A DNA stretch of 64,000 nt, from the NCBI RefSeq assembly GCF_002995495.1, contig NZ_PVZV01000015.1, positions 1 to 64,000 on the forward strand. The letters are read 5' to 3'. The notes beneath the pieces were generated by a model that did no database searches, was not told the origin of the DNA, and worked only from the letters and a program-made list of their open reading frames with translations. The DNA is from Actinocorallia populi (GTDB taxonomy: Bacteria > Actinomycetota > Actinomycetes > Streptosporangiales > Streptosporangiaceae). Position numbers and translations under genes: made by a program. Positions 8,301 to 16,651 of the stretch are shown piece by piece. Every line of letters begins with the position of its first letter. Position 1 is the first letter of the stretch.

Positions 8301-9137
8301 ATGCCCGGAAGAGTCGAAGGCAAGGTCGCTTTCATCACCGGCGCGGCCCGCGGTCAGGGCCGCAGCCACGCCGTGCGGCTGGCGGAGGAAGGGGCCGACA
8401 TCATCGCGATCGACGTCTGCAAGCAGATCGACACGGTGCCCATCCCCATGTCCACCCCCGAGGATCTGGACGAGACCGTCCGCCAGGTGGAGAAGCTGGG
8501 CCGCCGCATCGTCGCCACCCAGGTGGACGTGCGCGACTTCGACGGGCTGAAGGCCGCCGTCGACGACGGGGTGAGCCGGCTGGGCAGGCTGGACATCGTC
8601 GTGGCCAACGCCGGTCTCGCCGCCTCCGGCAACGAGATCCACAAGATGGAGAAGGAGCTCTGGCAGGACTCCATCGACGTCAACCTGACCGGCGTCTGGC
8701 ACACCGCCAAGGCCTCGGTCCCGCACCTCATCGAGGGCGGGCGCGGCGGCTCCGTCGTGCTGACCAGCTCCGTGGGCGGCCTGAAGGCCCACCCGCACGT
8801 CGGCAACTACGTCTCGGCCAAGCACGGCGTGGTCGGGCTGATGCGCACCATGGCGGTGGAGCTCGCGCAGTACAGCATCCGCGTCAACTCCGTCCACCCC
8901 ACCCAGGTGAGCACGCCGATGCTGCTGAACGACATGACCTACCGGATGTTCCGCCCCGACCTGGAGAACCCGACCGCCGAGGACATGGCGCCGATCTCCC
9001 AGATGATGAACGCGCTGCCGATCCCGTGGGTGGAGGCCGTGGACATCAGCAACGCGGTGCTCTTCCTGTCCTCCGACGAGGGGCGTTACATCACCGGTGT
9101 GACGCTCCCGATCGACGCCGGATCCATGCTCAAGTGA
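8301..9137 (+). CDS. Mycofactocin-coupled SDR family oxidoreductase
   Basis: 278 residues. The nucleotide-binding segment is GAARGQGRSHAVRLAEEGAD, followed by IDVCKQIDTVPIPMSTPEDL. The Cys-containing insert and the T-EDL-TV pattern are typical of the mycofactocin-associated SDR subfamily, whose nicotinamide cofactor is bound and recycled through mycofactocin. The catalytic Ser and YVSAKHG motif are present. The ATG at 8301 has a GAGG ribosome site; an earlier ATG at 8289 overlaps the coxG stop. It probably oxidises an alcohol or carbonyl intermediate of the molybdenum hydroxylase/P450 pathway. No mycofactocin biosynthesis gene is in the window. Confidence 0.85.
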   Translation: MPGRVEGKVAFITGAARGQGRSHAVRLAEEGADIIAIDVCKQIDTVPIPMSTPEDLDETVRQVEKLGRRIVATQVDVRDFDGLKAAVDDGVSRLGRLDIVVANAGLAASGNEIHKMEKELWQDSIDVNLTGVWHTAKASVPHLIEGGRGGSVVLTSSVGGLKAHPHVGNYVSAKHGVVGLMRTMAVELAQYSIRVNSVHPTQVSTPMLLNDMTYRMFRPDLENPTAEDMAPISQMMNALPIPWVEAVDISNAVLFLSSDEGRYITGVTLPIDAGSMLK

Positions 9138-9154
9138 ATTCTGGAGGCGCAGAG

Positions 9155-10348
9155 GTGGCAGCCGACGGAGAGGTCTACTGGGACCCCTACGACGCCGAGC
9201 TCGCGAACGACCCCTACCCGATCTACCGCCGGCTCCGCGAGGAGGCGCCGCTCTACCACAACGAGAAGTACGACTTCTACGCGGTCACCCGCTTCGACGA
9301 CTGCGAGCGCGGCCTGCCGGACTGGCGGACGTTCCCCTCCTCCAAGGGGAACATCCTCGAACTGATCAAGTCGGGCCTCGAGATCCCGCCCGGCACCCTC
9401 ATCTTCGAGGACCCGCCCGTCCACGACATCCACCGCCGCCTGCTCTCCCGCGTCTTCACCCCCCGGCGGATCAGCATGCTGGAGCCGCAGGTGCGCATGT
9501 TCTGCACCAACGCCCTCGAGGCCGTCGCCGACCGCGACCGCTTCGACCTCATGGCCGCCCTCGGCACCGAGATGCCGATGCGCGTGATCGGCATGCTCCT
9601 GGGCATCCCCGAGGCCGACCAGCCGGCCATCCGCGACCGCACGGACGAGATCCTGCGCACCGAGGACGGCGGGCAGATGGACTTCGAGGGGGGCGCGGTC
9701 CTGAGCAACGAGGCCTTCGGCGAGTACATCGACTGGCGCATGAAGAACCCGTCGAACGACCTCATGACCGACCTGCTGAACGCCGAGTTCGAGGACGAGC
9801 AGGGCAGGACGCGCACCCTCACCCGCGACGAGATCCTGACCTACGTGACCGTCGTCGCGGGCGCCGGGAACGAGACGACGGGACGGCTCATCGGCTGGAT
9901 CGGGTCCCTGCTGGCCCAGTACCCCGACCAGCGGCGCGAGCTCGTGGACGACCCGTCCCTGATCCCCGGCGCCATCGAGGAGATCCTGCGCTTCGAGCCG
10001 ACCGGCCACTCCGTCGCCCGGTACGTGGGCCGGGACGTGGAGTTCCACGGCACGACCGTGCCGGCCGGCAGCGCCATGCTCTTCATCGTGGGCGCCGCCA
10101 ACCGCGACCACCGCCGCTACCCCGACGGCGAGGAGTTCGACATCCACCGAAAGATCAGCCAGCAGCTGACCTTCGGTTTGGGCGGTCATTACTGCCTGGG
10201 CGCAGCGCTGGCCCGGCTGGAGGGAAGGATCGCGATGGAGGAGATCCTGAAGCGCTTCCAGCACTGGGAGGTGGACTGGGACCATGCGAAGCTGGCGCAG
10301 ACGTCGACGGTCCGCGGCTGGGAGACGCTCCCGCTCGTCCTCGGCTGA
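9155..10348 (+). CDS. Cytochrome P450
   Basis: 397 residues from a GTG with a GGAGG ribosome site nine bases upstream. Class I bacterial P450 features are clear: the I-helix AGAGNETT (235-242), an ExxR in EEILR, and the heme-ligand loop FGLGGHYCLG with Cys347. There is no membrane anchor. It lies 17 bp after the mycofactocin-type SDR, so it is part of the same operon and probably hydroxylates a steroid or other hydrophobic substrate. No dedicated ferredoxin gene is adjacent. The subfamily could not be assigned by eye. Confidence 0.92.
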   Translation: MAADGEVYWDPYDAELANDPYPIYRRLREEAPLYHNEKYDFYAVTRFDDCERGLPDWRTFPSSKGNILELIKSGLEIPPGTLIFEDPPVHDIHRRLLSRVFTPRRISMLEPQVRMFCTNALEAVADRDRFDLMAALGTEMPMRVIGMLLGIPEADQPAIRDRTDEILRTEDGGQMDFEGGAVLSNEAFGEYIDWRMKNPSNDLMTDLLNAEFEDEQGRTRTLTRDEILTYVTVVAGAGNETTGRLIGWIGSLLAQYPDQRRELVDDPSLIPGAIEEILRFEPTGHSVARYVGRDVEFHGTTVPAGSAMLFIVGAANRDHRRYPDGEEFDIHRKISQQLTFGLGGHYCLGAALARLEGRIAMEEILKRFQHWEVDWDHAKLAQTSTVRGWETLPLVLG

Positions 10349-10368
10349 GTCCGGGCGGGAGCGGGCGC

Positions 10369-11466
10369 ATGCGTGAGATCGCCGGGAGGCTCCGGGACTG
10401 GCACCAGGCCGGTATCCGGTACGCGCTGGCCACCGTCATCGGGGTGGGCGGCAGCGCGCCCCGCCGGCCCGGCGCGGCCATGGCCGTGGCCGAGGACGGC
10501 GAGGCGGTGGGCAGCGTGTCCGGCGGGTGCGTCGAAGGCGCCGTCTACGAGCTGTGCCGCCAGGTCCTCGAAAGCGGTGTCGCGGTCCGGGAGAGCTTCG
10601 GCTACTCCGGCGACACCGCTTTCGCGGTCGGCCTGACCTGCGGCGGAACCGTCGAGGTGTTCGTGCAGCCCTCGCCCTGCCCGCACGTGGTCGAGGCGGT
10701 CTCGGCCGGTTCGCCGGTGGCCGTGGCACACGTCCTGAACGCCTCCGGCGCCACTGTGGCCGTCTGGCCGCAGGGGCACCACGGCACCAGCGGGACGGAC
10801 GATGTGGACGCGGTGGTGGTGGCGGAGGCCAGGGCCATGCTGGAGAGCGGCGTGACCGGGGTCTTTGCGGTCCGCTGCCGCCCGGGGCTGGAGGTCTTCG
10901 TCTCCTCCCACGCGACGAAGCCGCGGCTGCTGGTCTTCGGGGCGATCGACTACGCGGGGGCGGTGGCGTCCCTCGGCCGGTTCCTGGGCTACCACGTGAC
11001 GGTCTGCGACGCCCGGCCGGTGTTCGCCACCCAGGCGCGGTTCCCCGACGCCGACGAGGTCGTCGTCGACTGGCCGCACCGCTACCTGGCCGCCGCGCAG
11101 GTCGACTCCCGGACGGCCGTGGTGGTCCTCACCCACGACGCCAAGTTCGACGTGCCGCTCCTGGAGGTCGCGCTGCGGCTGCCGGTGGGCTACGTCGGCG
11201 CCATGGGGTCGCGTCGCACCCACGCCGAGCGGCTGGAGCGGCTGCGCGAGGCCGGGCTCACCGAGGCCGAGCTGGCGCGGTTGCGCTCACCGATCGGGCT
11301 GGACCTGGGCGCGCGCACCCCCGAGGAGACCGCGGTGGCGATCGTCGCGGAGCTCGTGGCGGTACGCCGCGGGGGCACCGCCCTGCCGCTGGCGCGCACC
11401 GGCGGGCCCATCCACCACGACCACGTCCAAGGCGCCGCCCCCGACCGCGCCGCCGGGGGCGGATGA
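10369..11466 (+). CDS. XdhC/CoxI family molybdenum-cofactor insertion factor
   Basis: 365 residues. The N-terminal XdhC/CoxI domain has ATVIGVGGSAPRRPGAAMAV and SGGCVEGAVYE. The C-terminal Rossmann-type domain ends with YVGAMGSRRTHAERLERL and SPIGLDLGARTPEETAVAI, a hallmark of XdhC. Such proteins bind, and often sulfurate, the cofactor and load it into the hydroxylase large subunit. Its place at the end of the cluster supports service to the enzyme at 3920-7621. A strong hairpin terminator follows at 11471-11509. Confidence 0.9.
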   Translation: MREIAGRLRDWHQAGIRYALATVIGVGGSAPRRPGAAMAVAEDGEAVGSVSGGCVEGAVYELCRQVLESGVAVRESFGYSGDTAFAVGLTCGGTVEVFVQPSPCPHVVEAVSAGSPVAVAHVLNASGATVAVWPQGHHGTSGTDDVDAVVVAEARAMLESGVTGVFAVRCRPGLEVFVSSHATKPRLLVFGAIDYAGAVASLGRFLGYHVTVCDARPVFATQARFPDADEVVVDWPHRYLAAAQVDSRTAVVVLTHDAKFDVPLLEVALRLPVGYVGAMGSRRTHAERLERLREAGLTEAELARLRSPIGLDLGARTPEETAVAIVAELVAVRRGGTALPLARTGGPIHHDHVQGAAPDRAAGGG

Positions 11467-11470
11467 GGAC

Positions 11471-11509
11471 TCCGCGGCGGGCCCCGATGAGGGCGGGGCC
11501 CGCCGCGGA
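11471..11509. terminator. Bidirectional hairpin terminator between xdhC and the mce operon
   Basis: Arms of 15 bases (11471-11485 and 11495-11509) are perfectly complementary around a 9-base loop. The hairpin sits between two convergent genes and has no T-run on either side, as is common for actinobacterial terminators. It probably ends both the xdhC transcript and the mce operon transcript. Confidence 0.75.
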
Positions 11510-11514
11510 TCCGA

Positions 11515-12276
11515 TCAGGGCTGCTGCGGATCCGTCGTCTCGGCGGTGTCGTCCTTCTTCTGTGAAGGGTCCTCGACGGTGCCGTCGGGCTTGGTGAGCG
11601 TCTCGTCGTCGGCCGGAAGCGTCGACATCGCGTCGACGCGCCAGGACCCCTTCTCCAGGACCAGCTCCAGCAGGAGCTTCGTGCCCAGGACCTGGCGCAC
11701 CCCGATGGTGCTGCGCACCTCGCTGTCGAGGGTGACGAGGGTCTTGGCCCGTCCGCCGTCGAGGCCGTTGAGGTAGACGTCGCGCACGGTGGCGGTGGCG
11801 TCCGCCTTGTACTTGGTGATGACCTCGGACAGGCCGTCGAAGGCCGACTGGTAGGAGTTGCCGAAGTCCGCGGACGTCAGGTCGCGGATGCGCTTCTGCG
11901 TGGCGTCCAGCTCGGTGTGCCGGTAGGCGAGCAGCGCCCGCGCGAAGTCCGCGGAACGGTCGCGCACCTGCTGCTCGGTGCCGTTCTGGTCGGCCAGGCG
12001 GTCGGCCTCGCGCCACTGGATGCCGGCGGTCACCACGGCGGTGAGGAAGACCAGCGCCAGCGCGGCCACGATCAGCCGTCTCGAGAGCCCCGCGGACAGG
12101 CGGGGCGTCCGCCGCGGCCTCGGTTTCGCGGCGGAGCTCTCCGGCTCGGCCTTCTCCGGCGTCTTCTCGACCGCGGCCTCGGTGTCCGCGACTTCGGTCT
12201 CCTCGGCCGCAGGCACCTCCGAGGAGTCCTCCGGGATTCCGTCCGCCGGGAGCTCTTCCGTGGTCTTCGTGGTCAT
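11515..12276 (-). CDS. Mce-associated membrane protein
   Basis: 253 residues. An acidic, low-complexity cytoplasmic N-terminus (about 1-65) leads to one membrane helix (about 66-86, RLIVAALALVFLTAVVTAGI). An NTF2-like extracytoplasmic domain follows (residues 87-230), and then an acidic tail. This is the layout of the Mas/VirB8-like Mce-associated proteins that stabilise Mce complexes. It is the last gene of the mce operon, and its start overlaps the mceF stop by 4 bp. Confidence 0.85.
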   Translation of the reverse strand: MTTKTTEELPADGIPEDSSEVPAAEETEVADTEAAVEKTPEKAEPESSAAKPRPRRTPRLSAGLSRRLIVAALALVFLTAVVTAGIQWREADRLADQNGTEQQVRDRSADFARALLAYRHTELDATQKRIRDLTSADFGNSYQSAFDGLSEVITKYKADATATVRDVYLNGLDGGRAKTLVTLDSEVRSTIGVRQVLGTKLLLELVLEKGSWRVDAMSTLPADDETLTKPDGTVEDPSQKKDDTAETTDPQQP

Positions 12277-13583
12277 GATCTCCTCCTCGGCCCGGACACG
12301 GAACGTATCCGGCGTACGGTGTGGGCTGCGGTGCCCAGCAGGACCAGGGCGGCGACCGCCATCGGGAGCCGCGGCAGCCAGGCGTCCGTCAGGCTCTCGT
12401 CCCCGGGCGCGGCGACGGGCCGGGGCGCGACGGTCCGGAAGACGTCCTCGGGGGCGGTCCCCGCGGGTCGCGCCGCCTCCTCAGGCTGCTGCTCCCGCCG
12501 GCCGGCGTCCTCCACGGCGTCGCCTTCGGCGGGCGCGTCGCGGCAGTGGTAGATCGGCGGCTCCTCGGGGACGGGCAGCATCCGCGGGTACTCCGGCGGG
12601 TTCGGCACCGGTCCTGCGACGCTGATGACGGCGGTGGCCCGAACATAGGAGCCGCCGTTCCCAGGCTTCTCCAGGACGTCCGCGACCATCCCGGGGAAGA
12701 CGTCGCGGAGGTTCTTCAGGGCGTGCTGGACGGCCTTCTTGTTCGTGTCGTCGAACACCGAGGGGGCGGGGGTCCCCGCCGCGGTGAGCACGCACCGCAG
12801 GCCGGGCCGCGCCTCCCCGAGCAGCGCGTTCACCTGCTGCATGAGGTTCGGCCCGTTGTCGAGCAGGCCGTCGATCTGCTTGCTGGTCCCGCTCAGCGCG
12901 GAGGTGAAGAGCGCCAGGTCGTTCATCCCGGAGGCGAGCTGCGTCCTCTTGTCCGAGAGGGTCCCGGCCAGGGAGGTCAGCTGCACCGAGAGGGCGTCGA
13001 GCACGCCCGCCTGGTCGGCGATGGTCCCGGTGAGCCGGTCGAGGTCGGCGAGGGTGTCGTGCAGCTGCTGGCCGCGGCCGTCCAGCCCGGCCGCCAGTTC
13101 ACTCGTGAGGGTCTTCAGGTCGGCGGGGTCGATCGAGCGCAGCATCCGTCCGGCGCTGTCGAACAGCTTCTGATACCGGACCGTGGAGTCGGTGCGCTCC
13201 ACGGGGATGACGTCGCCGTCCTTCAGCGCCGTTGCGGTGGCGCCCGACGGGGGCGGGGAGAGCTCCACATAGGGTTCGCCGACCGCGGACTTGCGCAGGA
13301 CCTGGGCGGTCACGGTGTTCGGCACCTCCTTGCCCCGCTCCATGAGCAGGGTGACCGTCACCCGGCCGGGACGCAGCTCGACCGACTCGACGCTGCCGAT
13401 CGGCACGCCCAGGTAGTCGACCTCCAGGCCGGAGCGCAGGCCGGGGGAGGCGGCGAACTCGGCCTTCACCTCGATGAGGTCGGCACCGAACCGGATCGGC
13501 AGCAGCGTCAGCGCCGCCCAGGCGAACATGAGGACGGCGACCGCGGCGAAGACGGCGAGGTTCAGCAGGATGCGCGGTCTCAT
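12273..13583 (-). CDS. mceF: MceF-type MCE domain protein
   Basis: 436 residues. An N-terminal membrane segment (LAVFAAVAVLMFAWAALTLL, about 9-28) precedes the MCE domain (about 37-115). A long helical tunnel-forming region (about 130-290) and a proline-rich stretch follow. A second hydrophobic helix near the C-terminus (MAVAALVLLGTAAH, about 409-422) is unusual for the family and could anchor both ends. Sixth MCE subunit of the operon. It is expected to be part of the hexameric lipid-transfer tube outside the cytoplasmic membrane. Confidence 0.85.
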   Translation of the reverse strand: MRPRILLNLAVFAAVAVLMFAWAALTLLPIRFGADLIEVKAEFAASPGLRSGLEVDYLGVPIGSVESVELRPGRVTVTLLMERGKEVPNTVTAQVLRKSAVGEPYVELSPPPSGATATALKDGDVIPVERTDSTVRYQKLFDSAGRMLRSIDPADLKTLTSELAAGLDGRGQQLHDTLADLDRLTGTIADQAGVLDALSVQLTSLAGTLSDKRTQLASGMNDLALFTSALSGTSKQIDGLLDNGPNLMQQVNALLGEARPGLRCVLTAAGTPAPSVFDDTNKKAVQHALKNLRDVFPGMVADVLEKPGNGGSYVRATAVISVAGPVPNPPEYPRMLPVPEEPPIYHCRDAPAEGDAVEDAGRREQQPEEAARPAGTAPEDVFRTVAPRPVAAPGDESLTDAWLPRLPMAVAALVLLGTAAHTVRRIRSVSGPRRRS

Positions 13584-13593
13584 CGCGGTCCTC

Positions 13594-14586
13594 TCACTTC
13601 GGTGCCAGCAGGGTCTTGAGGCTCTTGTCGAGGCCGGGCTTCGGCTTCTTCTCGCCGGGCAGGAAGCCGGCCAGCCAGGCGACGGCGAGGACCTGCCCGT
13701 CGTTCGAGATGCGCGGTGCCAGCATGAGCTTGTTCGTGATGTCGTCGAGGACGGTCTTGAGCTGGTCCTTGCCTCGGGTCATCGCGCGAAGGACGGCGTT
13801 CAACCTCAGCAGCGTGGTCCGCAGCCGCTCGCCGTGCCGCTCCTTGATCACGCTGTTGGCCTCCTCGGCGAGGTCGGTGAGACCGGTCAGCGTCCTCTTG
13901 AGCTCGGTCCGGTCCTTCTCGACCCGCTCGGTCATCTCCAGCAGGGAGCCGGGCAGCCGGTCCAGGGCAGGGGAGGCCTCGGCGAGGGAGTCGCCCAGCC
14001 GTCCCAGGCCGTCGATCAGCGTGCGCAGGTCGCGGCCCGCGTCCGCGTAGCTCTCGGAGATGTCCGAGGCCCGCTCGATGATCTTCCGCAGCCGCGGCCC
14101 GGCGCCGTCGAGTCCGGTGGAGAGCTCGGAGACGATGTCCGCGAGGTTCTCCCCGCCGAGCGCGCCCAGCACCGGCCCGACCCGGTCGGTGATCCGCTCC
14201 AGGTCGGGCTGGACGGCGGTCTTCGCGATCAGGGCTCCGTCGGCCATCGCGGGCGCGACCCGCGGCACGGCGCCGTCGGGCGGGGTCAGCCGCACGTAGT
14301 TCTCGCCGAGCAGGCTGGTCTGGGCGATGGTCGCGGTCGTCCCCACCGGGATCCGCGTGCCGTCCACCAGCGAGAGCGTCACCCTGCTGCGGTAGCCCTG
14401 GAGCCGGATGCCGACGACCGAGCCGATCCGCACGTCGTACATCTGCACGCCGTGGCCCGACACCAGGTTCTGCACGTCGTCGAAGACCGCGTACAGGGTG
14501 AGGTCGCCCTTGGGCGCGCCGAGGGTCTGCAGGGAGCAGCCCGCCACCGAGGAGAGGGCCACCAGCAGCGCGAGGACGCGCCTCAT
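13594..14586 (-). CDS. mceE: MceE-type lipoprotein, MCE domain protein
   Basis: 330 residues. A lipoprotein signal peptide ends in the lipobox VAGC (Cys at about 16). The MCE domain follows (TLYAVFDDVQNLVSGHGVQMYDVRIGSV), then the helical tail. A lipidated fifth subunit is typical of Mce systems (MceE/LprK). Start and stop overlap its neighbours by a few bases, as elsewhere in the operon. Confidence 0.87.
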   Translation of the reverse strand: MRRVLALLVALSSVAGCSLQTLGAPKGDLTLYAVFDDVQNLVSGHGVQMYDVRIGSVVGIRLQGYRSRVTLSLVDGTRIPVGTTATIAQTSLLGENYVRLTPPDGAVPRVAPAMADGALIAKTAVQPDLERITDRVGPVLGALGGENLADIVSELSTGLDGAGPRLRKIIERASDISESYADAGRDLRTLIDGLGRLGDSLAEASPALDRLPGSLLEMTERVEKDRTELKRTLTGLTDLAEEANSVIKERHGERLRTTLLRLNAVLRAMTRGKDQLKTVLDDITNKLMLAPRISNDGQVLAVAWLAGFLPGEKKPKPGLDKSLKTLLAPK

Positions 14587-15629
14587 GGCCGCCCCTTCCT
14601 TTCGATCTCGGTGGGGCAGTCGCCGACCGGGCCGTCCAGGCAGGGCACCCGGCCCCAGCCCATGGCGGTGAAGATCGGCTGGAGCCAGATGCGCAGGGTC
14701 GGGCTGAGCTGGGCGCGGATGACGAAGACGTGCTTGTCCCGGTCCCAGGCGTCGGCGATCGCGTCGGTCATCCCGGCCATGCCGGTCATGGCCCGGCCGA
14801 GTTCGGCGCTGTTGGCCTTCATGGTCATCAGCAGGGACGAGGCCTGCGCGAGGGTGGGCGGCAGCGTCTCGCGGTAGGAGACGACGATCAGCTGTCCCTT
14901 GCGGATGAGGGCCTCGAGGCCGACGAGCAGGTTCTTCAGCCGGGTCCGCTCGTCGGCGAGCTGCCTGCCGGTGGCGCTGAACGCGTCGATGAGCGACCTC
15001 AGCTGGGTGTCGCGCCGGTTCAGCGAGGCGGCCAGGTCGCGCAGCCCGGTCGCCACGGACACGATCTGCTCGTCCTGCGAGGCCAGGGTCTGGGCCAGCG
15101 CCGCGGTGTCGCCCAGCGCGTCGTTCATGCCCTCGCCGCGGCCGTCCAGGAGCTCGGCCCCGGTGCGCACCAGCCCGCGCAGCCTGTCGGGATCGAGGGA
15201 GTCGGCCAGGGCGGTGAAGGAGCCGAGCGCCTCGTCGATCTCGACCGGCGGGTCGGTGCGCTCGGCGGGGATCACCGCGCCGGGCCCTGCCCGCCCCATC
15301 CCCGGTTTCCACGCCGGATACAGGATCACGCTCCGCTCGCCGATCGCGCTGTCCGCGGTGATCGTGGCGCGCGCGTCGGCGGGTACGGGCACGTGGCCGT
15401 CGACGCGCAGGTCGATCCGGACCCGCTGCCCGTCGATGTGGACTCCCTCCACGACGCCGGCGTTCGCTCCCATGATCTTCACGCGCGACTTCTCGTACAG
15501 CGACGGCGCCTTGGTGAAGTACACGGAGATCCGGTAGCCGTCGGATCCGCCGAGGACGGAGCACCCTCCGGCGGTGACGGTCAGCCCGGCGGCGAGCAGG
15601 GCGGCGGTGAGGATCCGCGGGGGTCTCAT
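14583..15629 (-). CDS. mceD: MceD-type MCE domain protein with a lipobox
   Basis: 348 residues. The N-terminal signal ends TAGGC (Cys at about 23), which reads as a lipobox. The MCE domain (YRISVYFTKAPSLYEKSRVKIMG) and a long helical region follow. The fourth MCE protein of such operons usually has a plain membrane anchor. Having both the fourth and fifth proteins with lipoboxes is therefore worth noting. Four-base overlaps link it to mceC and mceE. Confidence 0.85.
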   Translation of the reverse strand: MRPPRILTAALLAAGLTVTAGGCSVLGGSDGYRISVYFTKAPSLYEKSRVKIMGANAGVVEGVHIDGQRVRIDLRVDGHVPVPADARATITADSAIGERSVILYPAWKPGMGRAGPGAVIPAERTDPPVEIDEALGSFTALADSLDPDRLRGLVRTGAELLDGRGEGMNDALGDTAALAQTLASQDEQIVSVATGLRDLAASLNRRDTQLRSLIDAFSATGRQLADERTRLKNLLVGLEALIRKGQLIVVSYRETLPPTLAQASSLLMTMKANSAELGRAMTGMAGMTDAIADAWDRDKHVFVIRAQLSPTLRIWLQPIFTAMGWGRVPCLDGPVGDCPTEIERKGRP

Positions 15630-16651
15630 TGCTTCCTCCCGGACTGGGCGGTGAGCTTGGACAGGTCCTCGGGGGCGATCGGGCCGAGCTGGGTGATGGC
15701 GGCGTCGAGGAAGGAGCCGTAGGAGTTGGCGGTGGCGAAGCCGGACATGGCGGGACCGAGCCAGGCCAGCAGGGTGTTGATGTCGTCGAGCTCCGGCTGG
15801 AGGCCGCCGACGGTGCCGCCCATGTCCTCCATCAGGTCGATCAGCCTGTGCTGCTGGTCGTCGATGAGCTCGGAGAGCCGGGTGACCGCCCTGCTGCCGC
15901 TGCCGAGCAGGACCGACAGCTCGGCCTGCCGGTCGCGCAGCTGGTCGAGCAGCCCCTGGACGCCGCGGGCGAGCCGGGCGAGCTGGGCGTCCTTGGCCCG
16001 GACCATGCCCAGGAGGCGGTCGCTGCTGGAGATGAGCTCGCGCAGCTGCGGGCTCGCCTTCTCCAGGGCGTCGGCCAGCCGCGCCAGGTCGTGCAGCGCC
16101 TCGGTGAGGCGCTCGCGGGTCGCGGGGGAGACCCCGCCGAGCTGGTCGATGACATCGCCGATCAGCTTGGTGTCCAGCTGCGCGAACGTGCGGGTGCCGG
16201 TGGCGACCAGGTCGTTGGCGGTGACGGGAAGGCGGGTGCGCTCCAGGGGGACGCGGCGCTGCTCGTCGGGCAGGCCGGCCAGGTAGGGCTCGGTGACGGG
16301 GCCGCTGAGCCGCAGGTAGCGGCCGCCCAGGATGTTGGAGGTGCTGATCTCGGCGCGGGTCTGGCGGCCGAGGTCGACGTCCCGGTCGACCTTCCAGGTG
16401 ACGAGGACGGTGCCGCGGGTGAAGTCGGGCTCGACCGCGGTCACCTCGCCGGCCTTGATCCCGGCGACCCGCACCTCGTTGCCCGAGTGCAGGCCGCCCG
16501 TCCCGGCGAACACGCCGGTCATGGTGTAGCGGTTCTGGAGCAGGCCGGTGCTGCCGACGAGGAACACGGAGACGAGCCCCAGGACGAGGACCAGCAGCGA
16601 GGAGACGCCGAGCACCGCCGGGTCGCGGTCGCGGAAGGACTTGAGCGCCAT
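15626..16651 (-). CDS. mceC: MceC-type MCE domain protein
   Basis: 341 residues, starting MALKSFRDRDPAVLG at 16651. An upstream in-frame extension lacks MCE features. One membrane helix (about 15-35) is followed by the MCE domain (YTMTGVFAGTGGLHSGNEVRVAG) and helical tunnel segments. The start codon overlaps the mceB stop by one base. It forms part of the hexameric substrate-transfer assembly. Confidence 0.87.
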   Translation of the reverse strand: MALKSFRDRDPAVLGVSSLLVLVLGLVSVFLVGSTGLLQNRYTMTGVFAGTGGLHSGNEVRVAGIKAGEVTAVEPDFTRGTVLVTWKVDRDVDLGRQTRAEISTSNILGGRYLRLSGPVTEPYLAGLPDEQRRVPLERTRLPVTANDLVATGTRTFAQLDTKLIGDVIDQLGGVSPATRERLTEALHDLARLADALEKASPQLRELISSSDRLLGMVRAKDAQLARLARGVQGLLDQLRDRQAELSVLLGSGSRAVTRLSELIDDQQHRLIDLMEDMGGTVGGLQPELDDINTLLAWLGPAMSGFATANSYGSFLDAAITQLGPIAPEDLSKLTAQSGRKQ

